A stretch of DNA of 64,000 nt from Liquorilactobacillus sucicola DSM 21376 = JCM 15457 (GTDB taxonomy: Bacteria; Bacillota; Bacilli; Lactobacillales; Lactobacillaceae): the NCBI RefSeq assembly GCF_000612445.1, contig NZ_BALC01000002.1:248001-312000 (forward strand). Reading direction: 5' to 3'. Position numbers and translations under genes: made by a program. Positions 19,320 to 29,298 of the stretch are shown here, piece after piece (the first letter of the stretch is position 1; every line of letters starts with the position of its first letter). The notes beneath the pieces are model-generated. The model was not told where the DNA came from. It did no database searches and saw only the letters and a list, made by a program, of their open reading frames with translations.

Positions 19320-20621
19320 TTAAGAATTATTGTCCCTATAGGATTTTTTTACCTGTTGCGCCTTTTTTAAGCGCATATATTGTTCCTTCAAAGCTTTCTC
19401 GTAACGACCATTTGTTTTAGGCTGATAGTAATATTTGTCAACTAGTTTAGTCGGCAGATACTGCTGTTTTGTCCAATCATGTGGGTAATCGTGCGGGTAT
19501 TTGTAGTCTATCCCTCTACCAAGCTTGCTTGCTCCAGCATAATGTGCATCTTTAAGATGGGGTGGGACTTCACCGTAATTACCACTGCGAATATCGCTGA
19601 GAGCTGCATCGATGGCCGTTATAGCTGAATTAGACTTAGGAGAAAGGCACAGATCAATAACTGCGACAGCCAATGGAATACGTGCTTCCGGCAAGCCAAT
19701 TTTTTCAGCAGCTATGACAGCCTGTACTGTTTGGGCGGCAACACGCGGATTGGCAAGGCCTATGTCTTCATACGCTATTGTCAACAAACGACGGTTGATG
19801 CTTATCAGATCCCCAGATTCAATGAGGCGTCCCATATAATGCAGAGCAGCATCAGCATCAGAACCACGAATTGATTTCTGAAAAGCCGAGATGACATCAT
19901 AGTGCGCATCACCGTCCTTATCCTGAATCAATGACTTACGTTGAATACATTCTTCAATAACTTGCAGATCAATGATAATTGTACCTTTTTCATTGGGAAC
20001 AGTGGACTTGGCAGCAAGTTCAAGTCCATTGAGTGCACTGCGCAAGTCGCCGCTTGTTGCACGGCAAAGATGAGTTAGCGCTTCTGAGGTCAATTTGAGT
20101 GGCATTTTTCCCAGCCCGTGCTGTTTGTCTATTAAAGCTCTTTTAACGGCATGCGCAATATCCTGCTCACTTAAAGGCTTAACTTCAAAGATTTGTGTGC
20201 GGCTTCTAATAGCCGGATTGATCGCAATATATGGATTCTCAGTCGTTGCACCAATCAGAATAATACGGCCATTTTCAAGATGAGGTAAGAGGAAATCCTG
20301 TTTGGGCTTGGTTAGACGGTGAATTTCATCCAGCAAAAGGATAACAGTCCCGCTCATTTTGGCTTCTTCGGCCACAACTTCTAGTTCCTTCTTAGAATCT
20401 GTAGCAGCATTTAATGTGCGGAAGGCATATTTTGTGGAACCGGCAATTGCACTTGCAATGCTGGTTTTTCCAGTTCCTGGCGGGCCGTAGAGAATCATGG
20501 ACGATAACAGACGGGCATCAACCATCCTGCGAATTATCTTTCCTGGACCGACGAGGTGCTGTTGTCCGACAACTTCATCAATGGTTTGCGGACGCATACG
20601 AAAGGCTAACGGTTGTATCAT
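19320..20621 (-). CDS. rarA: Replication-associated recombination protein RarA (AAA+ ATPase)
   Basis: 433-aa clamp-loader-like AAA+ ATPase (MgsA/YrvN) acting at stalled replication forks. Walker A GPPGTGKTS is near residue 46, Walker B LLLDEIHR near 97, sensor 1 GATTENP near 127 and an arginine-containing IRSRTQIF. The C-terminal tetramerisation region ends with YLPTKLVDKYYYQP. It starts at an ATG after AGGAGAAG; a -10 TATAAT lies at 20649-20654 on the minus strand. It is divergent from the GshF-like gene and followed by 6S RNA. Confidence 0.96.
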   Translation of the reverse strand: MIQPLAFRMRPQTIDEVVGQQHLVGPGKIIRRMVDARLLSSMILYGPPGTGKTSIASAIAGSTKYAFRTLNAATDSKKELEVVAEEAKMSGTVILLLDEIHRLTKPKQDFLLPHLENGRIILIGATTENPYIAINPAIRSRTQIFEVKPLSEQDIAHAVKRALIDKQHGLGKMPLKLTSEALTHLCRATSGDLRSALNGLELAAKSTVPNEKGTIIIDLQVIEECIQRKSLIQDKDGDAHYDVISAFQKSIRGSDADAALHYMGRLIESGDLISINRRLLTIAYEDIGLANPRVAAQTVQAVIAAEKIGLPEARIPLAVAVIDLCLSPKSNSAITAIDAALSDIRSGNYGEVPPHLKDAHYAGASKLGRGIDYKYPHDYPHDWTKQQYLPTKLVDKYYYQPKTNGRYEKALKEQYMRLKKAQQVKKSYRDNNS

Positions 20622-20764
20622 AATTTCTTCTCCTTTATTAATGCACTTATTATAACATTATCTAAATCAGATTATGACGTGCAAGCATTGAATCTATCTG
20701 TACGTTTTTGCCAGATTTGTTATAATTGCTGACAAGGAATAATAATGAAAAGGTGAATAAATAT

Positions 20765-22876
20765 ATGCTAGAACTTGATGAAATCGGCAAACAAATTGTC
20801 AAAAATAATTTTAGTGCAGCTTTTAATGCAGTTAAATGGCAGGTAAAGAGGACATGGAGAGTTGCCCCCACAGTTTCTGGAAGAGCAGTGGACACTAAGA
20901 AAATTAAAGATATCCAATTAAGCAAATGTTGCAAGTACAAGATTGCTGAGAACATAATCAGTCTGCAAAATGACGGCTGGTACAGCAAAGAAAGTCTGCA
21001 GAAAAGAATGTTGTTAGATCAATATCTGCTTCAAGAAAATTTGGGGGCTAACAATATTTTGTGGCCTATGAGCGTTGTTGAAAGCGGAACGGAAAAAGTT
21101 TTAGGTGGTGTGAAAGTGCGGCTGCAATTGCCTGAAGAGTTGCTGCTTGAACTCTATAAAAGCAAGTTTGAACAGCTTAAGATCGATTACATTGGGTTTC
21201 GCAATCAAGTTTATATGAAAATACTGCAGCAATTTGCAAACTATCGCTGGCTGCTGACATACTTAACAGGGGCAACTCCTTTTGGCGAAGGTGCAAATGC
21301 AAGTCCAGTTCGTTCGCAAAGCGAATGCTGTTCGATCCCGGTTTTAAAAGCAGCAGATCAGGTAGATTATCGTTCCCTGCAGAGTTATTTGCAAAACAGT
21401 CAGTACAGGCAGACAAGAAAAACGGATGGGGTAACAGTCGCTTCTTCGTTTGAGAACGAAGTCGAAATGCTACAAAAAGGGATCCATTACCTAGAGATAC
21501 CGCATCTTGATTTAGATCCCTTTGCGATTACTGGGATCAGGCCGGAAATCTTAGATTTACTTGAAGCATTAGCAGCGTTTTTCATTGCGACGCCAGGAAT
21601 CAGGAACGAAGAGATGGCAGCGACTTTGCAAAAAAATAGACAGTTAAATCAGCAAATTGCACATGAAAATCCATTTTCAGCTACTGAGTGCCAATTACAG
21701 GCACAAAAAACGTTAAATAAGCTGCAACGTTTTGTACAAGCTGTCGGTCTAGGTGAATTAGAACAATCCTTGGACAAAGCGATCGCATTATCCAAGGCGC
21801 CAACTGAAACTCCAAGTGCCAAGCTGCTCAGAGGGCATGCTGGAAGACCAATGACTACAAGTGCGCAGCAGTTGGCTGTGCGTAATGGAACTAGTAATGA
21901 AAGTTTACTTGATCATTCCGAATTGAGAATACTTGATGATAACAGTCGTTTGGTTTTATGCGCGGCTTTTAAGCTCGGAGTATCTTATTCGGTTGTTTCT
22001 TCACAAGATAAACTGATCAAAGTCGGTAATACTATGCTTGAGTGTGGTATCCAGACCGAAGATAGCAGTGCAGTCATGCAAAAAGTCTGGAGTAATCGAC
22101 AATTAAGCAAAAAAATAGCTGCAGCTGCTGGATACACGGTTCCCACTCAATGGAATGTGTCCCAAAAAAGTGAGATAGCTAAAGTTTACCAAGAGGTCAA
22201 AGGAGCTGCCATAGCGATAAAAAACAACCGCACCTCTGGGACTCATGTTTTTAGAGTACCGCCAACTCAAAAGCTGTTTGCACAGACGGTTAAACAATAT
22301 CTTACTTTAGCTGCTCCTTGTCTGGTCGAACAAGTGGTGACCGGTGCACCATACACTGCCTTGCTTGTAGGTGGGAAAGTTGTCAGTTTAGTCGAACGCA
22401 TTCCACAAAATATTGTTGGAAATGGTCGTTCAACAATCAAGCAATTGATCCAAAACAAAGAAAATGAGCGAAAAAAGTTAGGACGATGTTTCGATTTTGG
22501 TGAAATACAGAAAAAAAGTTTAGCAGAACAAGGACGCACACTTACAGATGTTTTACCACGAGGAGTCCAACTGTATCTCCGTTATGATGCAAGCACGAAA
22601 ACAGGTGCTGACTATCTTGAGGTGCGGGCAGAAACAGATGTATCATATTTACAAAGACTAGAAGAGCTTGCTGGTTTGTTGAAGATGAGTTCAGGTAGTC
22701 TTGATGTTCTTATTTCGAACATTTATCAACCGCTCGCTTCCGATGCGGAAAAGGGACAGTTTGTTTTCTTAAATGCACATGCGTTTCCACAATTATCAAA
22801 ACATCAACATACGCTGTTGAAAGAGACACAAGCTATAGCTGAAAGTATTGTAAAAAATGCTGTCAGTCTTAAATGA
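20765..22876 (+). CDS. GshF-like fusion protein, probably catalytically inactive
   Basis: 703-aa homologue of the bifunctional glutathione synthetase GshF: a gamma-glutamylcysteine-ligase domain (to about 450) plus an ATP-grasp domain (about 455-700). Overall architecture is kept, including GIHYLEIPHLDLDPF (about 235-249) and an ATP-grasp core (LVEQVVTGAPYTALLVGGKV, NIVGNGRSTI). The active-site motifs are not: the N-terminal G-x-E-K-E reads WQVKRTWRV; the H-Y-N-F-S segment reads VKVRLQLPEE; the ATP-grasp L-R-E-N-S reads LRYDAST; and the metal-binding E-x-N near the end reads LNAHAFP. The frame is intact and long, so it is probably a conserved pseudoenzyme rather than decay. ATG 20765 follows AAAGGTGA; TATAAT lies at 20721-20726. 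Confidence 0.8.
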   Translation: MLELDEIGKQIVKNNFSAAFNAVKWQVKRTWRVAPTVSGRAVDTKKIKDIQLSKCCKYKIAENIISLQNDGWYSKESLQKRMLLDQYLLQENLGANNILWPMSVVESGTEKVLGGVKVRLQLPEELLLELYKSKFEQLKIDYIGFRNQVYMKILQQFANYRWLLTYLTGATPFGEGANASPVRSQSECCSIPVLKAADQVDYRSLQSYLQNSQYRQTRKTDGVTVASSFENEVEMLQKGIHYLEIPHLDLDPFAITGIRPEILDLLEALAAFFIATPGIRNEEMAATLQKNRQLNQQIAHENPFSATECQLQAQKTLNKLQRFVQAVGLGELEQSLDKAIALSKAPTETPSAKLLRGHAGRPMTTSAQQLAVRNGTSNESLLDHSELRILDDNSRLVLCAAFKLGVSYSVVSSQDKLIKVGNTMLECGIQTEDSSAVMQKVWSNRQLSKKIAAAAGYTVPTQWNVSQKSEIAKVYQEVKGAAIAIKNNRTSGTHVFRVPPTQKLFAQTVKQYLTLAAPCLVEQVVTGAPYTALLVGGKVVSLVERIPQNIVGNGRSTIKQLIQNKENERKKLGRCFDFGEIQKKSLAEQGRTLTDVLPRGVQLYLRYDASTKTGADYLEVRAETDVSYLQRLEELAGLLKMSSGSLDVLISNIYQPLASDAEKGQFVFLNAHAFPQLSKHQHTLLKETQAIAESIVKNAVSLK

Positions 22877-22994
22877 AAAATAGCTGCAGCTAAAACACTG
22901 AAGAAGATGAGGCTGATCTCAGTACGAGAACGCGAATCCAGAGCAGGGTGGAGTTGTAGAATAGTGGCTATAAGTGTTTGGTGCTTAATAAAAA

Positions 22995-23067
22995 AATGAC
23001 TTGTGGCACACGTTTATACAGAATAGCAGAAGGGGCTGGGTCAAAGTAACTTTTGACCCAGCCTCCC
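22995..23067. repeat. Dispersed intergenic repeat copy
   Basis: Contains GGCACACGTTTATACAGAAT (about 23004-23023), then a palindrome with arms GGGCTGGGTCAAAGT and ACTTTTGACCCAGCC (to 23067). The CACACGTTTATA block is shared with the copies at 4160 and 55440. It lies between convergent genes and can end transcription of the GshF-like gene. Confidence 0.7.
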
Positions 23068-23111
23068 TTTGCATTCTTAGAGTAAGTGCGGTGATACTAA
23101 AGTAAAACAAA

Positions 23112-23143
23112 AAAGCCAGGTCCGAAGGACTCTGACTTCTAAA
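23112..23143 (-). terminator. rpsD terminator
   Basis: On the minus strand the stem AGTCAGAGTCC-ttcg-GGACCTGGCT is followed by TTTTTT, just behind the rpsD stop codon: a stable UUCG-type tetraloop terminator. Confidence 0.8.
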
Positions 23144-23157
23144 CAAAAACTGTTTAA

Positions 23158-23766
23158 TTACAGCTTGTTGTAGTATTCAACGATAAGAGCTTCATCAACT
23201 TCGCCTTCAAGTTCTTCACGTTCTGGTAAACGAACTAATGAACCTTCCAACTTGTCTTCGTCAAATGAAACAAATTGTGGACGACCAACAATAGCTTCCA
23301 AAGCATCCTTGACGATTTGAAGATTTTTTGATTTTTCACGTAATGAAATAACTTGTCCAACTTTGACTTCGTATGAAGGAATGTCAACACGTTTTCCATC
23401 AACAGTGATGTGACCATGGTTTACCAATTGACGAGCTTGACGACGAGTTGTAGCCAAACCTAAACGGTAAACAACATTATCTAAGCGACGTTCCAACAAG
23501 ACCATGAAATTGTCGCCATGACGACCTTCACGAATTTTACCAGCTTTTTGGAATAAGTTAGAGAATTGACGTTCAGAAAGGCCATAAATCATACGTAACT
23601 TTTGCTTTTCGCGCAATTGCAAACCATATTCAGATAATTTGCGGCGGTTGTTTTGCCCATGTTCACCTGGTGCATATGGACGGCGAGCTAATTCCTTACC
23701 TGTACCGCTGAGTGATATACCAAGACGACGGGAAACTTTCCAACTTGAACCTGTATAACGAGACAT
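23158..23766 (-). CDS. rpsD: 30S ribosomal protein S4
   Basis: 202-aa primary 16S rRNA-binding protein that starts 30S assembly. It begins [20 protein letters not shown] and has the S4 RNA-binding domain ([20 protein letters not shown], then [15 protein letters not shown]). The N-terminal zinc-binding cysteines of some S4 forms are absent, as usual for Firmicutes C-minus S4. ATG 23766 follows GGAGGA; an extended frame to 23844 is untranslated leader. The protein represses its own mRNA in Bacillus, and a structured leader is visible upstream here. Confidence 0.98.
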   Translation of the reverse strand: MSRYTGSSWKVSRRLGISLSGTGKELARRPYAPGEHGQNNRRKLSEYGLQLREKQKLRMIYGLSERQFSNLFQKAGKIREGRHGDNFMVLLERRLDNVVYRLGLATTRRQARQLVNHGHITVDGKRVDIPSYEVKVGQVISLREKSKNLQIVKDALEAIVGRPQFVSFDEDKLEGSLVRLPEREELEGEVDEALIVEYYNKL

Positions 23767-23814
23767 AAAAAGATCCTCCAATAATTTATTTTTGGAGTAA
23801 AATAATCCGATGTA

Positions 23815-23930
23815 TACTTTGTATTCGTGCATTTCGTTTTGCAATGTTCACTCTTGCAGCCGAAGAGGTACTAACTGACCAATAGAGGCAACGAAATGTT
23901 GACGAGCTTACCGCATACTGCTGCATTATT
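23815..23930 (-). promoter_or_regulatory. Candidate S4 autoregulatory leader
   Basis: The rpsD 5' region on the minus strand contains a long-range stem between ATTTCGTTGC (upstream arm) and GCAAAACGAAAT (downstream arm), enclosing a smaller hairpin with arms CTCTT and AAGAG. A promoter-like TAAAAT lies further upstream. A structured, S4-binding leader that controls rpsD is known in Bacillus; assignment here is by position and structure only. Confidence 0.5.
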
Positions 23931-23983
23931 TTACACAAAAACAAGTATAACTGAATTGCTATGATTAGTCAAGCACAGGAAAT

Positions 23984-24439
23984 TTATATTGGAAAGTGCT
24001 TAAGCAAAACCTCTGCAAATTCTTGAATGACCAGCTCATCTTCCCTTGTAAAGCGTGCAACACTTGGTGAGTCAATATCAAGCACACCTAGTTTGCGCTC
24101 ACCCTTTGTCAATGGAATAACAAGTTCGGACATACTTGCTGCATCACAAGCAATGTGGCCGGGAAAATCATGTACATTTCTAACTCGTTGTACCTTTTGT
24201 GAGGAGAAGGCCATTCCGCAGACACCCTTGCCAATCTCGATGTGCATGCAAGCGACCTTTCCTTGGAACGGACCAAGAACTAATTCTTTTTTTGATTCAT
24301 CATAAAGGTAGAAACCAGCCCAGTTAATATCGTGCAAGGATTCAAATAATAAAGCTGAAGCATTAGAAAGATTGGCGATCAGGTTATTTTCAGCCGTCAG
24401 CAAAGCATCAAGCTGTTGACTCAACAATGATTTTGCCAC
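23984..24439 (-). CDS. msrC: Free methionine-(R)-sulfoxide reductase (GAF type)
   Basis: 151-aa GAF-domain enzyme that reduces free Met-R-sulfoxide with thioredoxin. The hallmark cysteines are in VACMHIEIGKG (about C83), GVCGMAF (about C93) and HIACDAAS (about C117, the usual catalytic one), and the N-terminal INWAGFYLYD is typical. The C-terminal GVLDIDSPSVARFTREDE is conserved. Length fits the family. It sits between rpsD and divergent ezrA, the same order seen in other lactobacilli as far as I recall. Confidence 0.92.
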   Translation of the reverse strand: MAKSLLSQQLDALLTAENNLIANLSNASALLFESLHDINWAGFYLYDESKKELVLGPFQGKVACMHIEIGKGVCGMAFSSQKVQRVRNVHDFPGHIACDAASMSELVIPLTKGERKLGVLDIDSPSVARFTREDELVIQEFAEVLLKHFPI

Positions 24440-24604
24440 TGTTAAAAACCTCCGATTATTGTGATTATTGTTGTATTATCATGTGTAACAATGAGATGTC
24501 TATGCTATAATCAAAAATGAGTTACTATACAAATGGTCGGATACAAAATCGAGACACTAACAACTAGAGAGAATCAATGGTGATAATTAGGAGTGTGGGA
24601 TCGT

Positions 24605-26311
24605 ATGACACTAGTTTTGAGCATAATCGTTATAGTTGCAATAATAGCATATTTCTCTTTTTTTTACATACAACGCAGAAACAGCAAAAGGATAGAGCAT
24701 ATTCAACAGCAGATAAGTGAACTTGTGAATTCACCATTGCATGCAGGAATTGCAAATGCTGAGCAGATAAAGTTAGCAGGTGCAAGTCTGTCAATGTTTG
24801 AGGAAACGAAACAAGGCTATCTCTATTTAGTTAATCACCAGTTGCCAGAAATTTCTGAGCATTTAGATGAGATTGCTGAAGCAAATATGCATTATCATTT
24901 CTTTCAAGTCGGCTCCGAACTCAAAAACATTGAGCTAAAAATGCAGGATGCTGCAAAATTGGAAGAAAAAACAAAACTTGAAATCAGTGATGTAAAAAAA
25001 GATAATCAAGAACATCAGAAAAAATTAAAAGAATTGGAAGAAAAATATCAGGAGCTCCGCAAGACACTGCTAGCCAAGAATTTTTCGTACGGGCCGAGTG
25101 TTGATAAGTTGGAAGAAAACTTGGCTCAGATCGAAACGGATTTTGATCATTATGCTGATGTAGCTAATCAGGGAGACTATGTCAGAGCCAATGAGCTGCT
25201 AGGTAGTCTTGAAAAGAAGACAGAAGCTTTAGAAAAAGATTTGAAACAGATTCCACCGTTATACAGAAACTTGAAGAACATTTTCCCCGAACAATTGGAT
25301 GAGATCAGTGCTGGTTACAAGCAATTAACAGAGCAGAAGTATGCGTTTAAGACTGACATCAATAAGAATGTATTGGAGCTCCGTGCATTGTTAGGTCAAA
25401 ATGTTATTAATTTAAAAAAGCTTGATTTAGTTGAAACAGCTAAAATTGATAAACAGCTTGATACAGGAATAAACGATCTTTATGATGAATTAGAGCAAGA
25501 ACTGAGTGCCCGAGAGGTCGTTGAAGAGAATGCGCCAGGTTTGAAAAAGTTCATTGAGCATGCTGAAAAGCAACAGCGCGACTTACTGATTGAGCTAGAC
25601 AGACTTAATCAAAACTATACTTTTAATCATGATGAATTGGAGAATGGACACAAGTTGGAGAAACGCCTTAAAGTTATTGCTGGCCAGTTTAAACAATACC
25701 AGGAAAGTGTCGAAAAGGGCGCGGCTGTGTATTCAGAAATTCTGAAACAGCAGAAAAAACAAGCTGCTGACCTAAAGGATATTGAGGAAAAACAGGCAAC
25801 TATCAGCGATGGTGTTCAGGATCTGTGGCGTGAAGAGCAGGAAGCAAAGGAAGCTCTACTAGAGTTTGACTCTGAGATTCATCGCTTAAAACGAGAAGTA
25901 GAAAAATTAAATTTGCCAGGTTTAAATAAAGAGTACTTGGATTATTTTTACAGGGTTAGTGATGAGATTGAAAAACTTGATCAGGACATTAATAGAATTC
26001 AGATCAATATGGATGAAATAACAAAGGCAATGATCAATTTGCAGGCAGATATGGATGTGCTAGGTGAGAAGACGAATGATATTATTGCCAGTTCATCACT
26101 TGCTGAACTTTTGTTACAATATGCTAATCGTTATCGTGTCCGCTATCCTGAGGTTGCGCATGCCAGTGCTGAAGCATATGAATTGTTCAATCATAAGTTT
26201 GACTACGCAGCTAGTTTGGAGAAGATTGCAACGGCGGTGGATAAGGTCGAGCCGGGGGCGTATAAACGAATCGAGGATGAGTACTATGCAACCAATCCAG
26301 CCAAAGACTAG
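24605..26311 (+). CDS. ezrA: Septation ring formation regulator EzrA
   Basis: 568-aa bitopic protein that keeps FtsZ rings from forming away from mid-cell and links FtsZ to the wall-synthesis machinery. One N-terminal membrane segment (residues 2-22, LVLSIIVIVAIIAYFSFFYI) is followed by arginine/lysine residues and a cytosolic array of coiled-coil spectrin-like repeats rich in E, K and Q. The C-terminal YANRYRVRYPEV patch is the conserved QNR-type region of EzrA. ATG 24605 is chosen although the AGGAG at 24589-24593 is 11 bases away; GTG 24593 overlaps the ribosome site. Confidence 0.94.
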   Translation: MTLVLSIIVIVAIIAYFSFFYIQRRNSKRIEHIQQQISELVNSPLHAGIANAEQIKLAGASLSMFEETKQGYLYLVNHQLPEISEHLDEIAEANMHYHFFQVGSELKNIELKMQDAAKLEEKTKLEISDVKKDNQEHQKKLKELEEKYQELRKTLLAKNFSYGPSVDKLEENLAQIETDFDHYADVANQGDYVRANELLGSLEKKTEALEKDLKQIPPLYRNLKNIFPEQLDEISAGYKQLTEQKYAFKTDINKNVLELRALLGQNVINLKKLDLVETAKIDKQLDTGINDLYDELEQELSAREVVEENAPGLKKFIEHAEKQQRDLLIELDRLNQNYTFNHDELENGHKLEKRLKVIAGQFKQYQESVEKGAAVYSEILKQQKKQAADLKDIEEKQATISDGVQDLWREEQEAKEALLEFDSEIHRLKREVEKLNLPGLNKEYLDYFYRVSDEIEKLDQDINRIQINMDEITKAMINLQADMDVLGEKTNDIIASSSLAELLLQYANRYRVRYPEVAHASAEAYELFNHKFDYAASLEKIATAVDKVEPGAYKRIEDEYYATNPAKD

Positions 26312-26402
26312 GCTACTGCAAGTTCTCTTAACTTGATTTAATAGAATAAGAGTAGTACGAGCGCCAAGCGCTATTTACATTGGAAATTAACTACATGAAG
26401 AT

Positions 26403-26446
26403 GAAGCTAAAGCATAGGTCAATAATTGCTTTGGCCTCATTCTTTT
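26403..26446. terminator. ezrA terminator
   Basis: Hairpin with arms GAAGCTAAAGCA and TGCTTTGGCCTC followed by a T-rich tract. It resembles the dispersed palindromes in position and size. The remaining sequence to 26604 holds the nifS promoter. Confidence 0.6.
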
Positions 26447-26517
26447 GTTAAGTATGCTAGAATTAAAATTGAGTTAATTTTTTTACTAAACTACTTTGCT
26501 GGACAGAAATTATAAGT

Positions 26518-26545
26518 TTGTTTTTTGCTTTTGATGTTGTAAAAT
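26518..26545 (+). promoter_or_regulatory. Promoter of nifS-thiI
   Basis: TTGTTT (26518-26523), 16-base spacer, TAAAAT (26540-26545), about 60 bases before the nifS-type gene. Confidence 0.5.
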
Positions 26546-26604
26546 GAAGCTCGTATGCATAAAAAATGATAGTTGAATATAAGTATTTTAAAGAGGGATT
26601 GGTA

Positions 26605-27753
26605 ATGATATATTTAGACAATAGCGCAACTACGAAGATTGCTCCAGAGGCACTGGAGACATATACAGAAGTAAGTCAAAAGATTTGGGGAAATCCTTCT
26701 TCGCTGCATGCATTAGGTGAAAAGGCATATAGTCTGCTTGAACAAGCACGCAAGCAGATCGCAGGTCTGTTGGGTGTCAGACCTGAAGAAATCTTTTTTA
26801 CAAGTGGCGGAACTGAAGGTGATAATTGGGTACTTAAGGGTACAGCCATTGAAAAGATGGGCTATGGCAAGCACTTGATTACTTCAAGCATTGAACACCC
26901 TGCGGTCCTGAATGCGATGGCTCAACTAGAAAAACTTGGTTTTGAGGTTACGTACTTACCTGTTGACAAACATGGGCATGTTTCTGCTGCTGATTTGAAA
27001 AAGGCGATTCGACCGGATACGATTTTAGTTTCGATTATGGCAGTTAACAACGAGATCGGTGCAATTCAACCGCTAGACGAGATCGCGGATGTCTTACAAG
27101 ATTATCCGAAAATTCATTTTCATGTGGATGCTGTCCAAGGAATCGGCAAGGGAATTCAGCCGTTAATTATGAATAAACGAGTTGATTTTGTGACATTTTC
27201 AGGGCATAAGTTTCATGCTCCGCGCGGTATCGGTTTTATGTTCAAAAGACATGGTCGGAAGCTTGCTCCTCTAATGAGTGGAGGCGGCCAAGAAAAGAAC
27301 TTGCGTAGTGGTACTGAAAACCTACCTGCAATTGCTGCAATGGCCAAAGCACTGCGTTTATTGCTGGAGTCTGAAAGTGAAAAAGTCCAGCAACAGCGCA
27401 AAATCAAGCAATTCATTTATGACCATATTAGCAAGTTCCCTAAAGTGACGCTGTTTTCAGAGATGAATGCTCAGTTTGCTCCTCATATTCTTTGTTTTAC
27501 GATCAACGGTGTTAGAGGAGAAACAATTGTTCATGCGTTTGAGGATCAGGGAATTTATATCTCAACAACGAGTGCCTGTTCATCGAAAAAACATGAAATC
27601 TCAGGTACACTAAGTTCAATGGCTATTCCTGAGAAGATCGCGACATCTGCGATCAGGGTCAGTCTGGATGAAAATAATACGCTCGCTGAGGCAGAAGAGT
27701 TTGTAAAAGTATTTGATGAATTGTATAGTCGTTTTGAAAAGATTAATTCATAA
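26605..27753 (+). CDS. Cysteine desulfurase, NifS/IscS type (ThiI partner)
   Basis: 382-aa group I desulfurase. It begins [20 protein letters not shown]. The PLP lysine lies in [15 protein letters not shown] and the persulfide cysteine in [11 protein letters not shown] on a long mobile loop, distinct from the short-loop SufS at 780. It lies 23 bases before thiI, and in Bacillus the equivalent NifZ supplies sulfur to ThiI for 4-thiouridine in tRNA; the same role is inferred here. ATG 26605 follows AGAGGG. Confidence 0.94.
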   Translation: MIYLDNSATTKIAPEALETYTEVSQKIWGNPSSLHALGEKAYSLLEQARKQIAGLLGVRPEEIFFTSGGTEGDNWVLKGTAIEKMGYGKHLITSSIEHPAVLNAMAQLEKLGFEVTYLPVDKHGHVSAADLKKAIRPDTILVSIMAVNNEIGAIQPLDEIADVLQDYPKIHFHVDAVQGIGKGIQPLIMNKRVDFVTFSGHKFHAPRGIGFMFKRHGRKLAPLMSGGGQEKNLRSGTENLPAIAAMAKALRLLLESESEKVQQQRKIKQFIYDHISKFPKVTLFSEMNAQFAPHILCFTINGVRGETIVHAFEDQGIYISTTSACSSKKHEISGTLSSMAIPEKIATSAIRVSLDENNTLAEAEEFVKVFDELYSRFEKINS

Positions 27754-27776
27754 TTTTGTTTGAGAGGAAAAAGAAC

Positions 27777-28994
27777 GTGGAATATTCAGAAATAATGGTT
27801 CGCTACGGCGAGCTTTCAACAAAGGGCAAAAATCGGCGGAATTTCATTGACCGCTTGGCATACAATGTACGTAAAAACCTGCATCAGTTTCCTGAGCTAG
27901 TAGTTAAAGCCCACCGTGATCGGATGCATATTCAGCTTCATGGTGAGGATAGTCAGGCTGTCATGGACAGCTTAAAAAGAGTTTTTGGAATTCAAAATTT
28001 TTCACCGTCAATAAAGGTCGAACGCGATATGGAGGCTGTCAAAGAAACAGCTTTAAAGATGGTCAAGGAACAATTTTTTGATGGGATGACTTTTAAAATA
28101 AATACACGTCGTTCGGATCATGATTTCGAATACGATACTAACCAAATTAATGATTTTTTAGGAGGATACATTCTAAAAAATATTCCAAAAATTAAGGTCA
28201 AAATGAAAGAACCTGATCTGCGTTTAAGGGTTGAGGTGCGCAAAAATGGTATCTTTTTATCTAGCCAAACAATTGATGGTGCAGGAGGAATGCCAGTGGG
28301 GACCGCCGGTAAGGGCATGATGATGCTTTCTGGCGGAATTGATTCTCCAGTTGCGGCATATCTCGCAATGAAACGTGGTGTTGAAATTGAAATGGTGCAT
28401 TTTTTCAGTCCACCATATACAAGTGAACAAGCTCTGAATAAGGCTAAAGAACTTACGGCAAAACTGGCACCTTATGCAGGACACATCAAGTTTATCGAAG
28501 TTCCATTTACGGAGATTCAAGAAACAGTTAAACATGATGTACCTTCGGGTTACTTAATGACGGTTCAGCGACGGTTTATGTTGCGGATTGCAGCTTTGCT
28601 AGCTCAAAAAAGAAATGGGCTTGCGATCTTTAACGGTGAGTCCCTGGGTCAAGTTGCTTCGCAAACATTGGAAAGCATGCTGGCAATCAATGATGTTACT
28701 CCAATGCCTGTCTTACGTCCTGTAGTTTCGATGGATAAGAACGAAATTATTAAGATTGCACAGCAGATTGATACTTTTGACCTATCGATCAAGCCGTTTG
28801 AAGATTGCTGTACAATTTTTGCACCACCATCTCCTAAGACGAAGCCGCGTCTTGATAGAGCACGTGATTATGAAGCACGCTTGGACATCGACAGCTTGAT
28901 CGAGCATGCCATGGCTGGAATAAAAGTTTCGGAGATCAAGGGTGGGGAAACATTCTTAAATCAGCAAGCAGAAGAATTTGCTGAATTACTATGA
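27777..28994 (+). CDS. thiI: tRNA 4-thiouridine synthase ThiI
   Basis: 405-aa enzyme that adenylates uridine 8 of tRNA and inserts sulfur from the neighbouring desulfurase. Order: N-terminal ferredoxin-like domain ([20 protein letters not shown]), THUMP domain (to about 170), PP-loop ATPase with [11 protein letters not shown] (about 184-194). The C-terminal rhodanese domain of the E. coli enzyme is absent, as usual in Firmicutes. The start is GTG 27777, 9 bases after GAGAGGA; the frame is open further upstream but lacks a ribosome site. Confidence 0.95.
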   Translation: MEYSEIMVRYGELSTKGKNRRNFIDRLAYNVRKNLHQFPELVVKAHRDRMHIQLHGEDSQAVMDSLKRVFGIQNFSPSIKVERDMEAVKETALKMVKEQFFDGMTFKINTRRSDHDFEYDTNQINDFLGGYILKNIPKIKVKMKEPDLRLRVEVRKNGIFLSSQTIDGAGGMPVGTAGKGMMMLSGGIDSPVAAYLAMKRGVEIEMVHFFSPPYTSEQALNKAKELTAKLAPYAGHIKFIEVPFTEIQETVKHDVPSGYLMTVQRRFMLRIAALLAQKRNGLAIFNGESLGQVASQTLESMLAINDVTPMPVLRPVVSMDKNEIIKIAQQIDTFDLSIKPFEDCCTIFAPPSPKTKPRLDRARDYEARLDIDSLIEHAMAGIKVSEIKGGETFLNQQAEEFAELL

Positions 28995-29009
28995 TTTTAT
29001 CTTGACTAG

Positions 29010-29270
29010 CTGTTTGAACAACGCTATTATAAGCCCTATAAGCGATGAACAAGAGCATCTGAACGATTGGGCCTGACAGAGAAGAGATAGAAAGTTGAGA
29101 TATCTCGCAGGCTAAGTTTGGGTGGTAGCTTGTGAGCTGTTGACCTGAAAATTCCAGTAAGGTCGACCGGAACCTGTTCGTTAACATGGAATTAAGTGGG
29201 GTTGAAGACCCAATTTAGGTGGTACCACGGCAATGTCGTCCTAGTTTTATTACTAGGGCGTTTTTTGTTG
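29010..29270 (+). promoter_or_regulatory. T-box leader of valS
   Basis: Contains the T-box core TAGGTGGTACCACGG (29216-29230) followed by a terminator with arms TCCTAG and CTAGGG and a T run (29236-29273). A long stem I region lies upstream. Uncharged tRNA-Val binding should favour the antiterminator and allow valS expression. I could not fix the specifier codon with confidence. Confidence 0.92.
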
Positions 29271-29298
29271 GTTAATTATTTATGAGAGGATGATTTTA

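Noticed and set aside
20662-20988. Minus-strand frame opposite the GshF-like start
   Set aside because: Antisense to a real coding region and lacks a family or ribosome site.
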